A DNA stretch of 64,000 nt from Sinorhizobium sp. RAC02 (GCF_001713395.1 NZ_CP016450.1:868001-932000), one strand, 5' to 3'. Counted from the first letter of the stretch, positions 8,665-19,491 are shown. Numbers and translations: made by a program. The notes: generated from the sequence alone by a model not told the origin.

Positions 8665-9753
8665 ATGCAGAATTCCGTATCCATCAAGGACCTGTCTTTG
8701 AGTTTCGGCGCGGTCAACGTGCTGGAAAACCTCAATCTCGATATTGGCAATGGCGAGTTCCTCGTGCTGCTCGGCTCGTCCGGCTGCGGGAAGTCGACGC
8801 TGCTCAACTGCATCGCCGGCCTCTTGGAGCCGACCGGCGGTCAGATCTTCATCAAGGACAAGAACGTCACTTGGGAAGAGCCCAAGGACCGCGGCATCGG
8901 CATGGTGTTCCAGTCCTACGCGCTCTATCCGCAGATGACGGTGGAGAAGAACCTCTCCTTTGGCCTGCAGGTCGCCAAGATGCCGAAGCCGGAGATCGAG
9001 AAGCGTATCGCTCGTGCCGCCGAAATTCTGCAGATCGGCCCGCTTCTGAAGCGTAAGCCGTCGGAACTTTCCGGCGGCCAGCGCCAGCGGGTGGCGATCG
9101 GCCGGGCGCTCGTGCGCGACGTCGATGTCTTCCTGTTCGACGAGCCGCTCTCCAACCTCGACGCAAAGCTGCGTTCGGAGTTGCGTGTGGAAATCAAGCG
9201 GCTGCACCAGTCGCTGAAGAACACGATGATCTACGTCACCCACGACCAGATCGAGGCGCTGACGCTCGCCGACCGCATCGCCATCATGAAGAGCGGCGTC
9301 ATCCAGCAGCTTGCCGATCCGAACACGATCTACAACGCGCCACGCAACATGTTCGTCGCCGGCTTCATCGGCTCGCCGTCGATGACTTTTTTGCGCGGCG
9401 AAATCGTGGAGAGGGACGGCAGACCAGTCTTCCATACGAACGGCGTGGATTTTTCGCTCGACGGCTACAACGCTAGCGAACCGCTCCAGGCCGGCCGCAA
9501 GGTCGTGCTGGGTGTTCGGCCTGAGCATGTGAAAGTCAACGAGGATGGTACCGGGTCCGAGATCCATCAGGCGACGGTCGACATCGAGGAACCGATGGGG
9601 GCCGACAATCTGCTTTGGTTGAAACACGCCGGCCATACCATGTCCGTTCGCGTCGCGGGCGCGCGGCGTTTCGCGCCGGGCACGGCGGTGCGGCTTTCCT
9701 TCGACATGGGGCTCGCCTCGCTGTTCGATGCGGGGACGGAGGAGCGGATCTAG
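8665..9753 (+). CDS. CUT1 sugar ABC transporter ATP-binding protein (MalK/UgpC-type)
   Basis: A 362-residue ATPase energising the sugar transporter at the cytoplasmic face. Walker A is GSSGCGKST (residues 37-45), the signature LSGGQ is at 135-139, Walker B ends in D159-E160 and the switch His is H193. A C-terminal TOBE/MalK-like domain follows from about residue 240 (VLGVRPEHVKV segment), as in UgpC, MsmK and MalK. Having its own ATPase makes the four-gene transporter complete. The next gene begins 147 bases later after a dispersed hairpin repeat, but transcription may continue. Confidence 0.95.
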   Translation: MQNSVSIKDLSLSFGAVNVLENLNLDIGNGEFLVLLGSSGCGKSTLLNCIAGLLEPTGGQIFIKDKNVTWEEPKDRGIGMVFQSYALYPQMTVEKNLSFGLQVAKMPKPEIEKRIARAAEILQIGPLLKRKPSELSGGQRQRVAIGRALVRDVDVFLFDEPLSNLDAKLRSELRVEIKRLHQSLKNTMIYVTHDQIEALTLADRIAIMKSGVIQQLADPNTIYNAPRNMFVAGFIGSPSMTFLRGEIVERDGRPVFHTNGVDFSLDGYNASEPLQAGRKVVLGVRPEHVKVNEDGTGSEIHQATVDIEEPMGADNLLWLKHAGHTMSVRVAGARRFAPGTAVRLSFDMGLASLFDAGTEERI

Positions 9754-9825
9754 AGGGCCTCCTCTGTCCGTTAACACCGTCTCCTCGCAGGCGGAAGGAC
9801 GGCTGTTCGGCCGAGACATCGCTAT

Positions 9826-9865
9826 TCTCTCTCCCTGCTTGCGGGGAGAGGGCCAGGGTGAGGGG
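9826..9865. repeat. Short dispersed intergenic hairpin repeat
   Basis: The segment contains the stem ctctccctgc / gcggggagag followed by ggccagggtgagggg. This sequence type recurs in intergenic regions of many rhizobia and other proteobacteria (established knowledge). Only one copy was noticed in the window. It lies between the ATPase and GH2 genes. Confidence 0.55.
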
Positions 9866-9900
9866 CAAATGCTCCAAGCGCGAAGTTCAGAGATAACACT

Positions 9901-12360
9901 ATGATCAAAACATCAGACATCACCGCCATCGACCTTTCGGGCATCTGGATCGTCACAAGCACCGACGCGGAAAAGACCGCTCCCATGCGTGTTCCCGGCG
10001 ACGTGCACAGCGCGTTGCTTGCCGCCGGCCTCATCCCTGATCCCTATACCGGCCGCAATGAGCGGAATGTGCAATGGGTCGCCGAGAAGGACTGGACGAT
10101 CGAGCGCACCTTCACGGTGACGCCAGAAATGCTGGAGGGCGACTGGTATCTCGATATCGGCAGCGTCGACACCGTCGCCTCCGTCTATGTCAACGGCGTG
10201 CTTGTGCTCGACACGGACAATTGCTTCCGCCGCTATCGACCCGATGTCACAGATGCTCTGAAGGCTGGTGAGAACACGCTGAGGGTGCTGATCCACTCGA
10301 GTATCGCTGCCGGTGCCGCGCGCCAGGCGGACCAGCCGTTCTTCATTCCCTGGTCCACGGGCAATTCGCCGATCCCGAACGGCAACATGCTGCGCAAGCC
10401 GCAATGCCATTTCGGCTGGGACTGGAACATTGCCATCGCGCCGCTGGGCATCTACGGCGAGATCGTGCTGCGCAAGCTTGAGGCCGCCCGCATCGAGCAT
10501 GTGACGACGCGGCAATTCCACCACGCCGGTGGCGCGGTCGATCTCTACGTCACTGTCACCTTCCATGCCACGGGGCCGGGCATCCTGCCGGTGCATTTCG
10601 CGCTTGGCGAAGAGCGGGTGCGGCTCAATACCGGCGTCAGTGCCGGCGAGACCCAGCTGACGCACATGTTCCGCATCGAGAAGCCGGCGTTGTGGTGGCC
10701 GGCGGGGCATGGCGAGCAGGCGATCTATGTCGTGCGCGTGGAGACACCGACCGAGACCGTCGTGCGTCGCATCGGGCTCCGGCAAGTCGAGCTGGTGACG
10801 GACAAGGACGAGGCTGGAAGCCGTTTCGCGCTGAAGGTCAACGGCCGGGAAATCTTCTGCCGCGGCGCCAACTGGATCCCCGCCGACGCATTGCCGTCCC
10901 GCATCAATCCCGCCGGCGTGCGCGACCTGCTGCAATCGGCTGCCGACGCCAACATGAACATGCTCCGCGTCTGGGGCGGTGGTTTCTACGAGCCGGACTG
11001 GTTCTACGATCTCTGCGACGAACTCGGCCTGATGGTCTGGCAGGACTTCATGTTCGCCTGCAACCTTTACCCCTCGACCGTCGATTTCCTCGATAATGTC
11101 GCCGCCGAGGTGGATTACCAGGTCAAGCGTCTCGCCTCGCATCCCTGCATCGTTCTGTGGTGCGGCGACAACGAGCTTGTCGGCGCTTTGACGTGGTTCG
11201 AGGCGAGCCGCGAAAACCGTGACCGCTACCTTGTCTCCTACGACCGCCTCAACCGCACAATCGAAGTGGCGATGAAGAGGGCGGCACCCGGCGCGATCTG
11301 GTGGCCGTCGAGCCCGGCCTCCGGCCATCTCGACTTCGGCGATGCGTGGCATGCCGACGGCTCCGGTGACATGCATTACTGGTCCGTCTGGCACGAGAAC
11401 AAGTCCTTCGACAACTACCGTACCGTGCGTCCGCGCTTCTGCTCGGAATTCGGCTTCCAGTCCTACACGTCCATGCCGGTCATGAAGACCTTTGCGGGCC
11501 TGAAGGACATGAACATCGCGTCGCCCGTGATGGAGAGCCACCAGAAGAATGCCGGTGGCAACGAGCGGATCGCGGGCACGATGTTCCGCTATTTCCGCTT
11601 CCCGAAGGATTTCGCGAGCTTCGTCTATCTCAGCCAGATCCAGCAGGGCCTCGCTATCCGCACCGCCGTCGAATACTGGCGCTCGCTGAAGCCCCATTGC
11701 ATGGGCACGCTCTACTGGCAGCTCAACGACACCTGGCCGGTCGCCTCCTGGTCAAGCCTCGACTACGGCGGCAGCTGGAAGGCCATGCACTACATGGTGC
11801 GCCGCTTTTTCCAGCCCGTGGCCGTCGCAGCGATCCCGTCGAAGGACGGCGAGACCATCGGCTTCGCCGTCGTCAACGACACGGCCGAAGCCGTGACGGT
11901 AAAGCTCGAAACCTGGCTCGTCTCGCTCGCCGGCGAGCGCCGACCCTATCGCAGCGCGGAAGGGTGGTGCGGGCCGGACAAGGCCGAAATGCTGTTCTCC
12001 GTCTTTGCCGCTGAGCTGCCGGAAGACACGCTGCTCTTCTGGTCCTTCGAGGCCTCGAACGGCATGACGGGCGAGGGGCATCATGTCTCCGGCACCTACA
12101 AGGCACTCGACCTCGAAGCGTCCGGCCTGACACTCGACGTTGCACCGCGCGAGGATGGTCGTTTCGCTGTCACCGCCGCGGCAAGCAGCCTTGCGCTGCA
12201 TGTCATGCTGGAGGCCGATGTCGCCGGCCGCTGGACCGACAATGCCTTCGACCTTACCGTCGGAGAGCGAAAGACCGTGATCTTCACGCCTGCCGAAAGC
12301 GGCGCGGTACCCCAATTTCATTGGCTCGATCTTCATTCCTGCCAGACTTCCCAAGACTGA
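9901..12360 (+). CDS. GH2 family beta-mannosidase-like glycoside hydrolase
   Basis: An 819-residue enzyme with no signal peptide, so it probably acts in the cytoplasm on imported oligosaccharide. The N-terminal jelly-roll (about 10-190), Ig-like domain and TIM barrel follow the GH2 plan. The motif RVWGGGFYEPDWFYDLCDEL is diagnostic of the beta-mannosidase branch. The acid/base Glu is E425 (WCGDNE) and the nucleophile E516 (FCSEFGFQS). In this family the enzyme removes terminal beta-linked mannose from the non-reducing end; related members act on other beta-glycosides, so substrate is probable, not proven. It lies in the sugar operon, 15 bases before the isomerase gene. Confidence 0.85.
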   Translation: MIKTSDITAIDLSGIWIVTSTDAEKTAPMRVPGDVHSALLAAGLIPDPYTGRNERNVQWVAEKDWTIERTFTVTPEMLEGDWYLDIGSVDTVASVYVNGVLVLDTDNCFRRYRPDVTDALKAGENTLRVLIHSSIAAGAARQADQPFFIPWSTGNSPIPNGNMLRKPQCHFGWDWNIAIAPLGIYGEIVLRKLEAARIEHVTTRQFHHAGGAVDLYVTVTFHATGPGILPVHFALGEERVRLNTGVSAGETQLTHMFRIEKPALWWPAGHGEQAIYVVRVETPTETVVRRIGLRQVELVTDKDEAGSRFALKVNGREIFCRGANWIPADALPSRINPAGVRDLLQSAADANMNMLRVWGGGFYEPDWFYDLCDELGLMVWQDFMFACNLYPSTVDFLDNVAAEVDYQVKRLASHPCIVLWCGDNELVGALTWFEASRENRDRYLVSYDRLNRTIEVAMKRAAPGAIWWPSSPASGHLDFGDAWHADGSGDMHYWSVWHENKSFDNYRTVRPRFCSEFGFQSYTSMPVMKTFAGLKDMNIASPVMESHQKNAGGNERIAGTMFRYFRFPKDFASFVYLSQIQQGLAIRTAVEYWRSLKPHCMGTLYWQLNDTWPVASWSSLDYGGSWKAMHYMVRRFFQPVAVAAIPSKDGETIGFAVVNDTAEAVTVKLETWLVSLAGERRPYRSAEGWCGPDKAEMLFSVFAAELPEDTLLFWSFEASNGMTGEGHHVSGTYKALDLEASGLTLDVAPREDGRFAVTAAASSLALHVMLEADVAGRWTDNAFDLTVGERKTVIFTPAESGAVPQFHWLDLHSCQTSQD

Positions 12361-12375
12361 TACGAGGAGACTTCC

Positions 12376-13137
12376 ATGCAGACCGTCAGCTTCCAGCTCT
12401 ACAGCGCCCGCAACTTCCAGCCCTTCGCCGAAATCTTCCGCATCCTCGCTGATGCCGGCTACAAGCAGGTTGAAGGTTACGGCGCGCTCTACGCCGCGCT
12501 CGACGATGCCGCCATTCAGCAGGTGAAGGCCGATCTCGATCGCAACGGCCTCACCATGCCGACCGCCCATTTCGGCCTCGACATGCTGGAGGCGGAGCCG
12601 GAGCGCGTGCTCGAGATTTGCCGCACGCTCGGCATCGAGGCGGTTTACTGCCCTTATCTGTTGCCGGAGCACCGCCCGACGGATGCCGCGGGCTGGCATG
12701 TCTTCGGTGAACGCCTGCAGAAGGCCGGCGAGCCACTCCGCAAGGCAGGCCTTACCTTTGGATGGCACAACCATGATTTCGAGTTCTTCACGCTCGAGGA
12801 CGGTTCCGTGCCGCAGGATCACATCTTTGCCGGCGGGCCGGATCTCGCCTGGGAAGCGGATATCGCCTGGATCATCCGTGGCGGGGCCGATCCCTTCGCC
12901 TGGATCCAGAAATACGGCAACCGCATCACCGCCGTGCACGTCAAGGACATCGCGCCGAAGGGCGAAAATGCCGACGAGGACGGCTGGGCGGATGTCGGCC
13001 ACGGCACCGTCGCCTGGGGCGATCTCGCCAAGGCGCTCGCCGGCACGCCGGTCAAACACTTCATCGTCGAGCATGACAATCCCAAGGACATTACCCGTCT
13101 TGCCACCCGCTCGATTAAAACCATCAAGGCATTCTGA
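12376..13137 (+). CDS. Sugar phosphate isomerase/epimerase family TIM-barrel protein
   Basis: A 253-residue protein of the xylose-isomerase-like AP-endonuclease-2 fold (IolE/IolI/YcjR group). The segments FGWHNHDFEF, WEADIAWI, AVHVKDIAPKG and HFIVEHDNP supply the metal-binding His/Glu/Asp residues typical of the fold. Members isomerise or epimerise sugars, and some act on 3-keto-sugars or cleave 3-keto-glycosides. It is followed 12 bases later by a Gfo/Idh/MocA oxidoreductase, a pairing common in inositol and 3-keto-sugar pathways. The exact reaction is unknown. A ribosome site GAGGAG precedes the ATG. Confidence 0.85.
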   Translation: MQTVSFQLYSARNFQPFAEIFRILADAGYKQVEGYGALYAALDDAAIQQVKADLDRNGLTMPTAHFGLDMLEAEPERVLEICRTLGIEAVYCPYLLPEHRPTDAAGWHVFGERLQKAGEPLRKAGLTFGWHNHDFEFFTLEDGSVPQDHIFAGGPDLAWEADIAWIIRGGADPFAWIQKYGNRITAVHVKDIAPKGENADEDGWADVGHGTVAWGDLAKALAGTPVKHFIVEHDNPKDITRLATRSIKTIKAF

Positions 13138-13149
13138 GGACTGATCATC

Positions 13150-14283
13150 ATGAGCAAGGAATACGGAGTCGGCATCATCGGCTGCGGCAACATTTCGGGC
13201 GCTTATTTCAAGCTGATCCCGATGTTCAGGAACCTGAAGCTTGTCGCCTGCGCCGATATCAACCCCGCGGCCTCCAAGGCGCGTTCGGAAGAGTTTGGCG
13301 TTGAGGCGCAGGAGATCGACGCGCTGCTCGCCAACCCTGCGGTCGACGTCATCGTCAACCTGACGGTACCGGAGGCGCATTATCCCGTCTCGAAGGCGGC
13401 GCTGGAGGCGGGCAAACACGTCTATTCGGAAAAACCCTTCGTTCTCTCGATCGAACAGGGCGAGGATCTGCGCCGTATCGCCGACGCCAAGGGCCTCAAG
13501 GTCGGTTCGGCGCCGGACACTTACCTCGGTGGCTCGCACCAGTTCGCCCGCCACATTATCGATAGCGGACAGGTCGGCAAGATCATGTCGGGCACGGCGC
13601 ATGTGCTGAGCCCCGGCATGGAAAGCTGGCACCCGAACCCGGATTTCTTCTTCGCTCCGGGCGGCGGGCCGATCCTCGATCTCGGCCCCTATTACGTCAA
13701 CAACCTCGTCAACCTCGTTGGTCCCGTGAAGCGCGTCGTCGCACTCGCCAACAGGGCGCGCGAGGAGCGCATCATCGGCAATGGTCCGCGTCTTGGCGAA
13801 AAGGTGCCGGTGATCGTGGCGACGAACATCCATGCGATCCTCGAATTCGAGAGCGGCGCGCAGATTGCGCTGATGGCAAGCTGGGATGTCTGGGCACACC
13901 GCCACCAGAACATGGAACTCTACGGCACCGATGGCGCGGTCTTCGTGCCGGATCCGAATTTCTTCGGGGGCAAGGTTGAAGTCGCCGGCAACGACCGCGA
14001 GCCCAGGGAAGTGGAAGTCTGGGATCACCCGCTGACCGCCAAAAACTACGAATTCGACTGGGGCACGCAGGCCAACTACCGCGGCATCGGCCTCGCCGAC
14101 ATGATGGATGCCGTGGCGACCGGTCGCGACTATCGCTGCTCGCTCGATCGTTCGCTGCATACGATCGACGTCCTGACGGCAATTCTGCGCTCGGCGGAAG
14201 AGGGGCGGGCGATTGACATCGTGACGACCTGCACCCAGCCCGAAGCGCTCGGCATCGAGGAGGCGCGGGCGCTGCTGCGCTAA
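13150..14283 (+). CDS. Gfo/Idh/MocA family NAD(P)-dependent oxidoreductase
   Basis: A 377-residue sugar dehydrogenase-type protein. The N-terminal Rossmann motif is GIIGCGNISGAY (starting near residue 8) and the catalytic EKP triad is at residues 94-96; the C-terminal alpha/beta substrate domain has GGGPILDLGPYYVNNLVNL. Family members oxidise a hydroxyl of a sugar, glycoside or cyclitol, often at C1 or C3. Within the operon it sits between the TIM-barrel isomerase and an aldo/keto reductase, so a keto-sugar intermediate is plausible. Substrate cannot be told from sequence. Confidence 0.88.
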   Translation: MSKEYGVGIIGCGNISGAYFKLIPMFRNLKLVACADINPAASKARSEEFGVEAQEIDALLANPAVDVIVNLTVPEAHYPVSKAALEAGKHVYSEKPFVLSIEQGEDLRRIADAKGLKVGSAPDTYLGGSHQFARHIIDSGQVGKIMSGTAHVLSPGMESWHPNPDFFFAPGGGPILDLGPYYVNNLVNLVGPVKRVVALANRAREERIIGNGPRLGEKVPVIVATNIHAILEFESGAQIALMASWDVWAHRHQNMELYGTDGAVFVPDPNFFGGKVEVAGNDREPREVEVWDHPLTAKNYEFDWGTQANYRGIGLADMMDAVATGRDYRCSLDRSLHTIDVLTAILRSAEEGRAIDIVTTCTQPEALGIEEARALLR

Positions 14284-14398
14284 GCGTGCCGCTTTGCGAA
14301 ATTGCGAACAAGCCGCCGGCAAAGGACGGATGTCCCTTGCCGGCTGGCGCGAGAGGGCTGTACGAAACAGTCCTCGATTCAAGCAAAGGAATTTGACC

Positions 14399-15430
<1,032 letters not shown>

Positions 15431-15437
15431 TATTTTC

Positions 15438-15469
15438 GGGCCGCCCGGCAAAACCGGGCGGCCCTTTTT
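15438..15469 (+). terminator. Rho-independent terminator after the aldo/keto reductase
   Basis: An 11-bp perfect stem gggccgcccgg / ccgggcggccc with loop caaaa followed by five T. It separates the main sugar operon from the GH43 gene, which may need its own promoter or readthrough. Confidence 0.9.
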
Positions 15470-15510
15470 CAATTGCAATCTGACGTACGTGCATCATTTG
15501 GGAGGAAACA

Positions 15511-17121
15511 ATGATCCGCAACCCGATCTTGCCGGGCTTCAACCCGGACCCCTCGATCTGTCGTGTGGGGGGGGACTATTACATCGCGACCTCGACCTTC
15601 GAATGGTATCCGGGCGTGCAGATCCATCATTCCCGCGATCTGGTGAACTGGACGCTGGTCAAGCGGCCGCTGGAGCGCAAAAGCCAGCTCGATATGCGCG
15701 GCAATCCCGATAGCTGCGGCGTCTGGGCGCCATGCCTTTCCTATGCCGACGGGCTGTTCTGGCTCGTTTTTACCGACGTCAAGCGCTTCGATGGCAACTT
15801 CAAGGATGCGCACAATTACATCGTCACGGCCTCCGAAGCGGGTGGTGAATGGTCCGATCCGGTTTACGTCAACTCCTCCGGTTTCGACCCGTCACTGTTC
15901 CATGACGAGGATGGGCGAAAGTGGTTTCTCAACATGCAATGGAACCACCGGCCGGAAAATCACAGCGGCGCGGCGCACGACGCGTTTGACGGCATCCTGC
16001 TTCAGGAATGGGACCCGACCACGAGGCGTCTTGTCGGCCCGGTGAAGAATATCTTTGCCGGTAGCCGGCAGGGGCTGGTGGAGGGGCCGCACCTCTTCCG
16101 CCGCGATGGCTGGTACTATCTGACGACGGCGGAAGGCGGCACGGGGTACGATCACGTCGTGACAATGGCGCGCTCGAAGACGATCGACGGGCCGTACGAA
16201 ATGCACCCAGACGTCCATCTCATCACGGCCAAGGACCATTCGCAGGCGCCGCTCCAGCGGGCAGGGCACGGGCAGTATGTCGAGACGCCGGACGGGGAGG
16301 CCTATCATACACATCTCTGCGGCCGTCCGCTGCCGCCGCAGCGCCGCTGCACGCTCGGCCGCGAGACGGCGCTGCAGAAATGCGTGTGGCGCGACGATGG
16401 CTGGCTCTATCTGGAACACGGTTCGCCGGTGCCGGAAATCGAGGTGCCGGCGCCGCACGGCGCTGTGGCCATCGTGAAGCCGGACAGCGTTTCCTATGAT
16501 TTTTCGGAGCGGGACTTGCCAGCGGATTTCCAGTGGTTGCGCACGCCGGAGCCGGAGCGGATCTTCTCGCTCTCCGCCCGGCCCGGTTATCTGCGGCTCT
16601 TCGGGCGCGAAAGCATCGGCAGTTGGTTCGAACAGGCGCTGGTGGCGCGCCGCCAGGAGCATCACGATTTCCGCGCCGAAACGGTGATCGAGGCGATGCC
16701 GGAGGTCTACCAGCAGGTCGCCGGGCTGACGCACTACTACAACCGCTACAAGTTCCACGCCCTCGGCCTGACGACGCACGAGACGCACGGCCGCGTGCTG
16801 ACGATCCTGTCCTGCCCCGGCGACTACCCGGGTGGCAGCCTGACCTTTCCAGCCGGCAGCGGCGTGGCGGTTGGCGACGGCGCTCTGGAACTGGCGGCGG
16901 AGGTGCGCGGCAACGACCTCCAGTTCTTCTGGCGTCCGGCTGGAGCGGAGGCGTGGGCGGCGATCGGCCCGGTGCTTGATGCCGGTGTCGTTTCCGATGA
17001 GGGCGGGAGAGGGGAGCATGGCTCCTTCACCGGCGCCTTCATCGGTCTGTTCGCCTTCGATATCACCGGGCGGGCGATGCCCGCGGATTTCGAGCGGCTC
17101 AGCTACAAAACGCTGTCCTGA
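15511..17121 (+). CDS. GH43 family glycoside hydrolase (beta-xylosidase/alpha-arabinofuranosidase type)
   Basis: A 536-residue enzyme without a signal peptide. The five-bladed propeller supplies the general base D13 (NPILPGFNPDPSI), the pKa-modulating D126 (SSGFDPSLF) and the acid E191 (VEGPHLF); a C-terminal beta-sandwich domain (from about residue 330) matches the XynB-type two-domain form. Such enzymes release xylose or arabinose from short oligosaccharides. The ribosome site gggaggaaac is almost identical to that of the binding-protein gene, which suggests the gene belongs to the same locus although a terminator precedes it. It abuts the convergent COG0523 gene with no gap. Confidence 0.88.
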   Translation: MIRNPILPGFNPDPSICRVGGDYYIATSTFEWYPGVQIHHSRDLVNWTLVKRPLERKSQLDMRGNPDSCGVWAPCLSYADGLFWLVFTDVKRFDGNFKDAHNYIVTASEAGGEWSDPVYVNSSGFDPSLFHDEDGRKWFLNMQWNHRPENHSGAAHDAFDGILLQEWDPTTRRLVGPVKNIFAGSRQGLVEGPHLFRRDGWYYLTTAEGGTGYDHVVTMARSKTIDGPYEMHPDVHLITAKDHSQAPLQRAGHGQYVETPDGEAYHTHLCGRPLPPQRRCTLGRETALQKCVWRDDGWLYLEHGSPVPEIEVPAPHGAVAIVKPDSVSYDFSERDLPADFQWLRTPEPERIFSLSARPGYLRLFGRESIGSWFEQALVARRQEHHDFRAETVIEAMPEVYQQVAGLTHYYNRYKFHALGLTTHETHGRVLTILSCPGDYPGGSLTFPAGSGVAVGDGALELAAEVRGNDLQFFWRPAGAEAWAAIGPVLDAGVVSDEGGRGEHGSFTGAFIGLFAFDITGRAMPADFERLSYKTLS

Positions 17122-18327
17122 TCAGCTTGCCTCGCGGATCCACAGCGGGAAGGGGTCCGGCAGGTTTGCCCAGCGCGTCGGCTCGAAGGCGTCGGCATCG
17201 ACCAGACAGGCGTCGAGCCGGCGGCGGATATCGGCTTCATCCATAGGGTCCGCTCCGATGAAGACGAGTTCCTGCCGCCGGTCACCCCAGACGGGATCGG
17301 AATAGCGGGCGATGGCGTCGAGCGCCGCCTTGTCCTGCGGCCAGTGCTGGCGTGGCACGGAGGCCCACCAGAGGCCAAGCCGGCCGCTCCTGACAAGGGC
17401 GCCCGCCTGGCTCATCTCGCCGACATGGTGGGGGCGAGTGGCCAACCAGAAAAAGCCCTTGGCGCGGATGACACCCGGCCAGCTCTCATCGAAGAAGGCC
17501 TTGAGGCGGGCGGGGTGGAAGGGCTTTTGCGCCCGGTACACGAAGGAGCGAATGCCGTATTCCTCAGTCTCCGGCACATGGTCCTTGAAACCGTAAAGCT
17601 CCTTGAACCACAGCGGGTGTTCGCTCGCCTTCTCGAAATCGAAACGGCCGGTGCCGAGGATGTCGGTGAGTGCGACGCGGCCGAAGTCGGTCTCGATGAT
17701 CTGCGCCGAGGCATTGAGGCCGCCGACGATCTGGCGGGCGGCGATGAGGTTTTCGAGCGGCGTCACGCCCGTCTTGTTCAGCACGACCACGTCGGCGAAC
17801 TCGATCTGCTCGACCAGCAATTCCACCAGCGTGCGCGTATCGCCTTCACCGGCCGTCGTGCCGCGCTCGGCCAGAAAATCCTGGGAGCTATAGTCTTTCA
17901 GGAGATTGGCGGCGTCCACCACCGTCACCATCGTGTCGAGCCGGGCAACGTCCGACAGGCTCCAGCCGGTCTCGTCGCGGAAGTCGAAGGTCGTGGCGAC
18001 AGGAAGCGGTTCCGAAATGCCACTCGATTCGATCAGCAGATAGTCGAAACGGTCCATCTCCGCGAGGCGGCGCACTTCGGCGAGCAGGTCGTCGCGCAGC
18101 GTGCAACAGATGCAGCCGTTCGTCATCTCGACGAGCTGTTCGTCCGTGCGCGACAGGTCCGCGCCGCCATCGCGAATGAGGGCGGCATCAATGTTGACCT
18201 CGCTCATGTCGTTGACGATGACGGCGACGCGCAGGCCGCTGCGGTTGTTCAAGACGTGATTGAGCAGCGTCGTCTTGCCGGCGCCGAGGAATCCGGAAAG
18301 CACGGTGACGGGGAGGCGGTTGTCCAT
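17122..18327 (-). CDS. COG0523 (CobW/YciC/ZigA-type) G3E GTPase, probable zinc metallochaperone
   Basis: A 401-residue P-loop GTPase. Walker A is GFLGAGKT (residues 12-19), the metal-binding CxCC motif C-I-C-C is at 72-75, and the CobW C-terminal domain occupies roughly residues 280-390. COG0523 proteins insert or deliver metals under GTP hydrolysis. A 19-base dyad resembling a Zur box sits 15 bases before the ATG (18342-18360) and znuA lies upstream, so the zinc-starvation branch (YciC/ZigA) fits better than cobalamin synthesis. Family annotation as CobW would be misleading here. Confidence 0.88.
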   Translation of the reverse strand: MDNRLPVTVLSGFLGAGKTTLLNHVLNNRSGLRVAVIVNDMSEVNIDAALIRDGGADLSRTDEQLVEMTNGCICCTLRDDLLAEVRRLAEMDRFDYLLIESSGISEPLPVATTFDFRDETGWSLSDVARLDTMVTVVDAANLLKDYSSQDFLAERGTTAGEGDTRTLVELLVEQIEFADVVVLNKTGVTPLENLIAARQIVGGLNASAQIIETDFGRVALTDILGTGRFDFEKASEHPLWFKELYGFKDHVPETEEYGIRSFVYRAQKPFHPARLKAFFDESWPGVIRAKGFFWLATRPHHVGEMSQAGALVRSGRLGLWWASVPRQHWPQDKAALDAIARYSDPVWGDRRQELVFIGADPMDEADIRRRLDACLVDADAFEPTRWANLPDPFPLWIREAS

Positions 18328-18341
18328 GCGAAGTGCCTTTT

Positions 18342-18360
18342 AATGTTATACTATTACATT
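18342..18360. promoter_or_regulatory. Zur-box-like dyad upstream of the COG0523 GTPase
   Basis: The 19-mer aatgttatactattacatt is an almost perfect palindrome (one mismatched pair around a central c), matching the AT-rich Zur-box style of alphaproteobacteria. It lies 15 bases upstream of the start codon. Confidence 0.75.
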
Positions 18361-18370
18361 TGTTGCGCCG

Positions 18371-18393
18371 AAAAAGGCGGGATGATCCCGCCT
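18371..18393 (-). terminator. Terminator downstream of znuA
   Basis: A palindrome with 9-bp arms (aggcgggat / atcccgcct). Read on the minus strand it is followed by TTTTT, and it lies 48 bases after the znuA stop, just before the Zur dyad of the next gene. Confidence 0.8.
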
Positions 18394-18440
18394 CGTTCTT
18401 TGCGATGTCGTCCGGCCTCAGGCCGAGACGTCGTCGCGGC

Positions 18441-19466
18441 TCAGCTTGGCTGGCCAAGGCAATCGCGCAGCGACGTGGCAATGCTCTTCATCAGGGTGAA
18501 GTAGAGGTCCGGGCCGGGCTCCAGCGTGGCGGCTTCCGGGTCGAGCGTACCGGATTTGGCCGCAGTGCCTTCGATCACCACATTCACCAGCTTTGGTTCG
18601 AACTGCGGTTCGGCGAAGACGCAGGTTGCGCCCAGCGTCTTCACCTTGTCGCGGATTTGCGTCAGGCGCTCGGCACCGGGCAGGGTCTCCGGGCTGACGG
18701 TGATGGAACCGGCAGCATGCACGCCGTAGTGATGTTCAAAATACTGGTAGGCGTCGTGGAAGACGATGAAGGGCTTTTCCTTCACCGGTGCGATGGTGCC
18801 GGCGACTTCCTTGTCGAGAATGGTAATCTTGTCGTTCAGTGCGGCGAGGTTCTTGTTGTAGGTTTCCGCATTGGCCGGATCCTTTTCCGAGAGCACCTTC
18901 GCGGCCTCCGCGGCGATGGCGCGCGCATTGTCCGGGCTCAGCCAGAGATGCATGTCAAATTCGCCGTGCTCGTGGCCCTCATGGCCGGCTTCGCCAGCAT
19001 GTTCGTGGCCTTCCTCGGCTTCCTTGGCGTGATCGTGACCGTCCTCGCCGTGGGAGTGGCCTTCGTGGGCGTCTTCGCCCTCGTGGCTATGTGCCTCGAA
19101 CGGGCCACCTTCGCGGAACTGCAGCTTTTCGAGGCCGGGTGCGTCTTCGAGTTCGACGACGGTTGCCTTGCCGCCCAACGATTCCAGCGGCTTCTCCAGG
19201 AACGCTTCCAGCCCGTGGCCGACCCAGAAGACGACGTCGGCATCCTGCAGGGCTGCGGCATTCGACGGCTTGAGGGAATAGGTGTGCGGCGAGGCGGCAC
19301 CTTCGACGATCAGGCCGGGTTCGCCGACACCCTGCATGATCGCCGACACGAGCGAGTGGATCGGCTTGATCGATACCACCACATTCGGGGTTTCGGCCCG
19401 CGCGGCAGAGGCGCCGGCGGCAAGGAGGGCGGTGGAGAGGAGAAGGGCGCGTACAGCCTTGTGCAT
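18441..19466 (-). CDS. znuA: Zinc ABC transporter substrate-binding protein ZnuA
   Basis: A 341-residue periplasmic protein with signal peptide (residues 1-24) started at ATG 19466; the TTG one codon earlier is less likely. It has the cluster A-I metal-binding plan: H61 in ASPHTYSLKP, H173 in DMHLWLSPD, a later His in FHDAYQYF and an acidic ligand in FAEPQFEPKL. Between residues 126 and 168 lies a long His/Asp/Glu-rich loop with about a dozen histidines, typical of zinc-specific (not manganese) members. It is divergent from znuC, across a region with two Zur-like dyads. Confidence 0.95.
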   Translation of the reverse strand: MHKAVRALLLSTALLAAGASAARAETPNVVVSIKPIHSLVSAIMQGVGEPGLIVEGAASPHTYSLKPSNAAALQDADVVFWVGHGLEAFLEKPLESLGGKATVVELEDAPGLEKLQFREGGPFEAHSHEGEDAHEGHSHGEDGHDHAKEAEEGHEHAGEAGHEGHEHGEFDMHLWLSPDNARAIAAEAAKVLSEKDPANAETYNKNLAALNDKITILDKEVAGTIAPVKEKPFIVFHDAYQYFEHHYGVHAAGSITVSPETLPGAERLTQIRDKVKTLGATCVFAEPQFEPKLVNVVIEGTAAKSGTLDPEAATLEPGPDLYFTLMKSIATSLRDCLGQPS

Positions 19467-19491
19467 CAAAAACTCCGCCTTGAATGTGAGC

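Noticed and set aside
7681..9819. A 712-codon minus-strand open frame across the ABC permease and ATPase genes
   Set aside because: Same reason; it is antisense to a complete ATPase with all ABC motifs.
9536..9877. Coding potential around the dispersed repeat after the ABC ATPase
   Set aside because: Only short frames passing through the hairpin repeat; looks like intergenic DNA.
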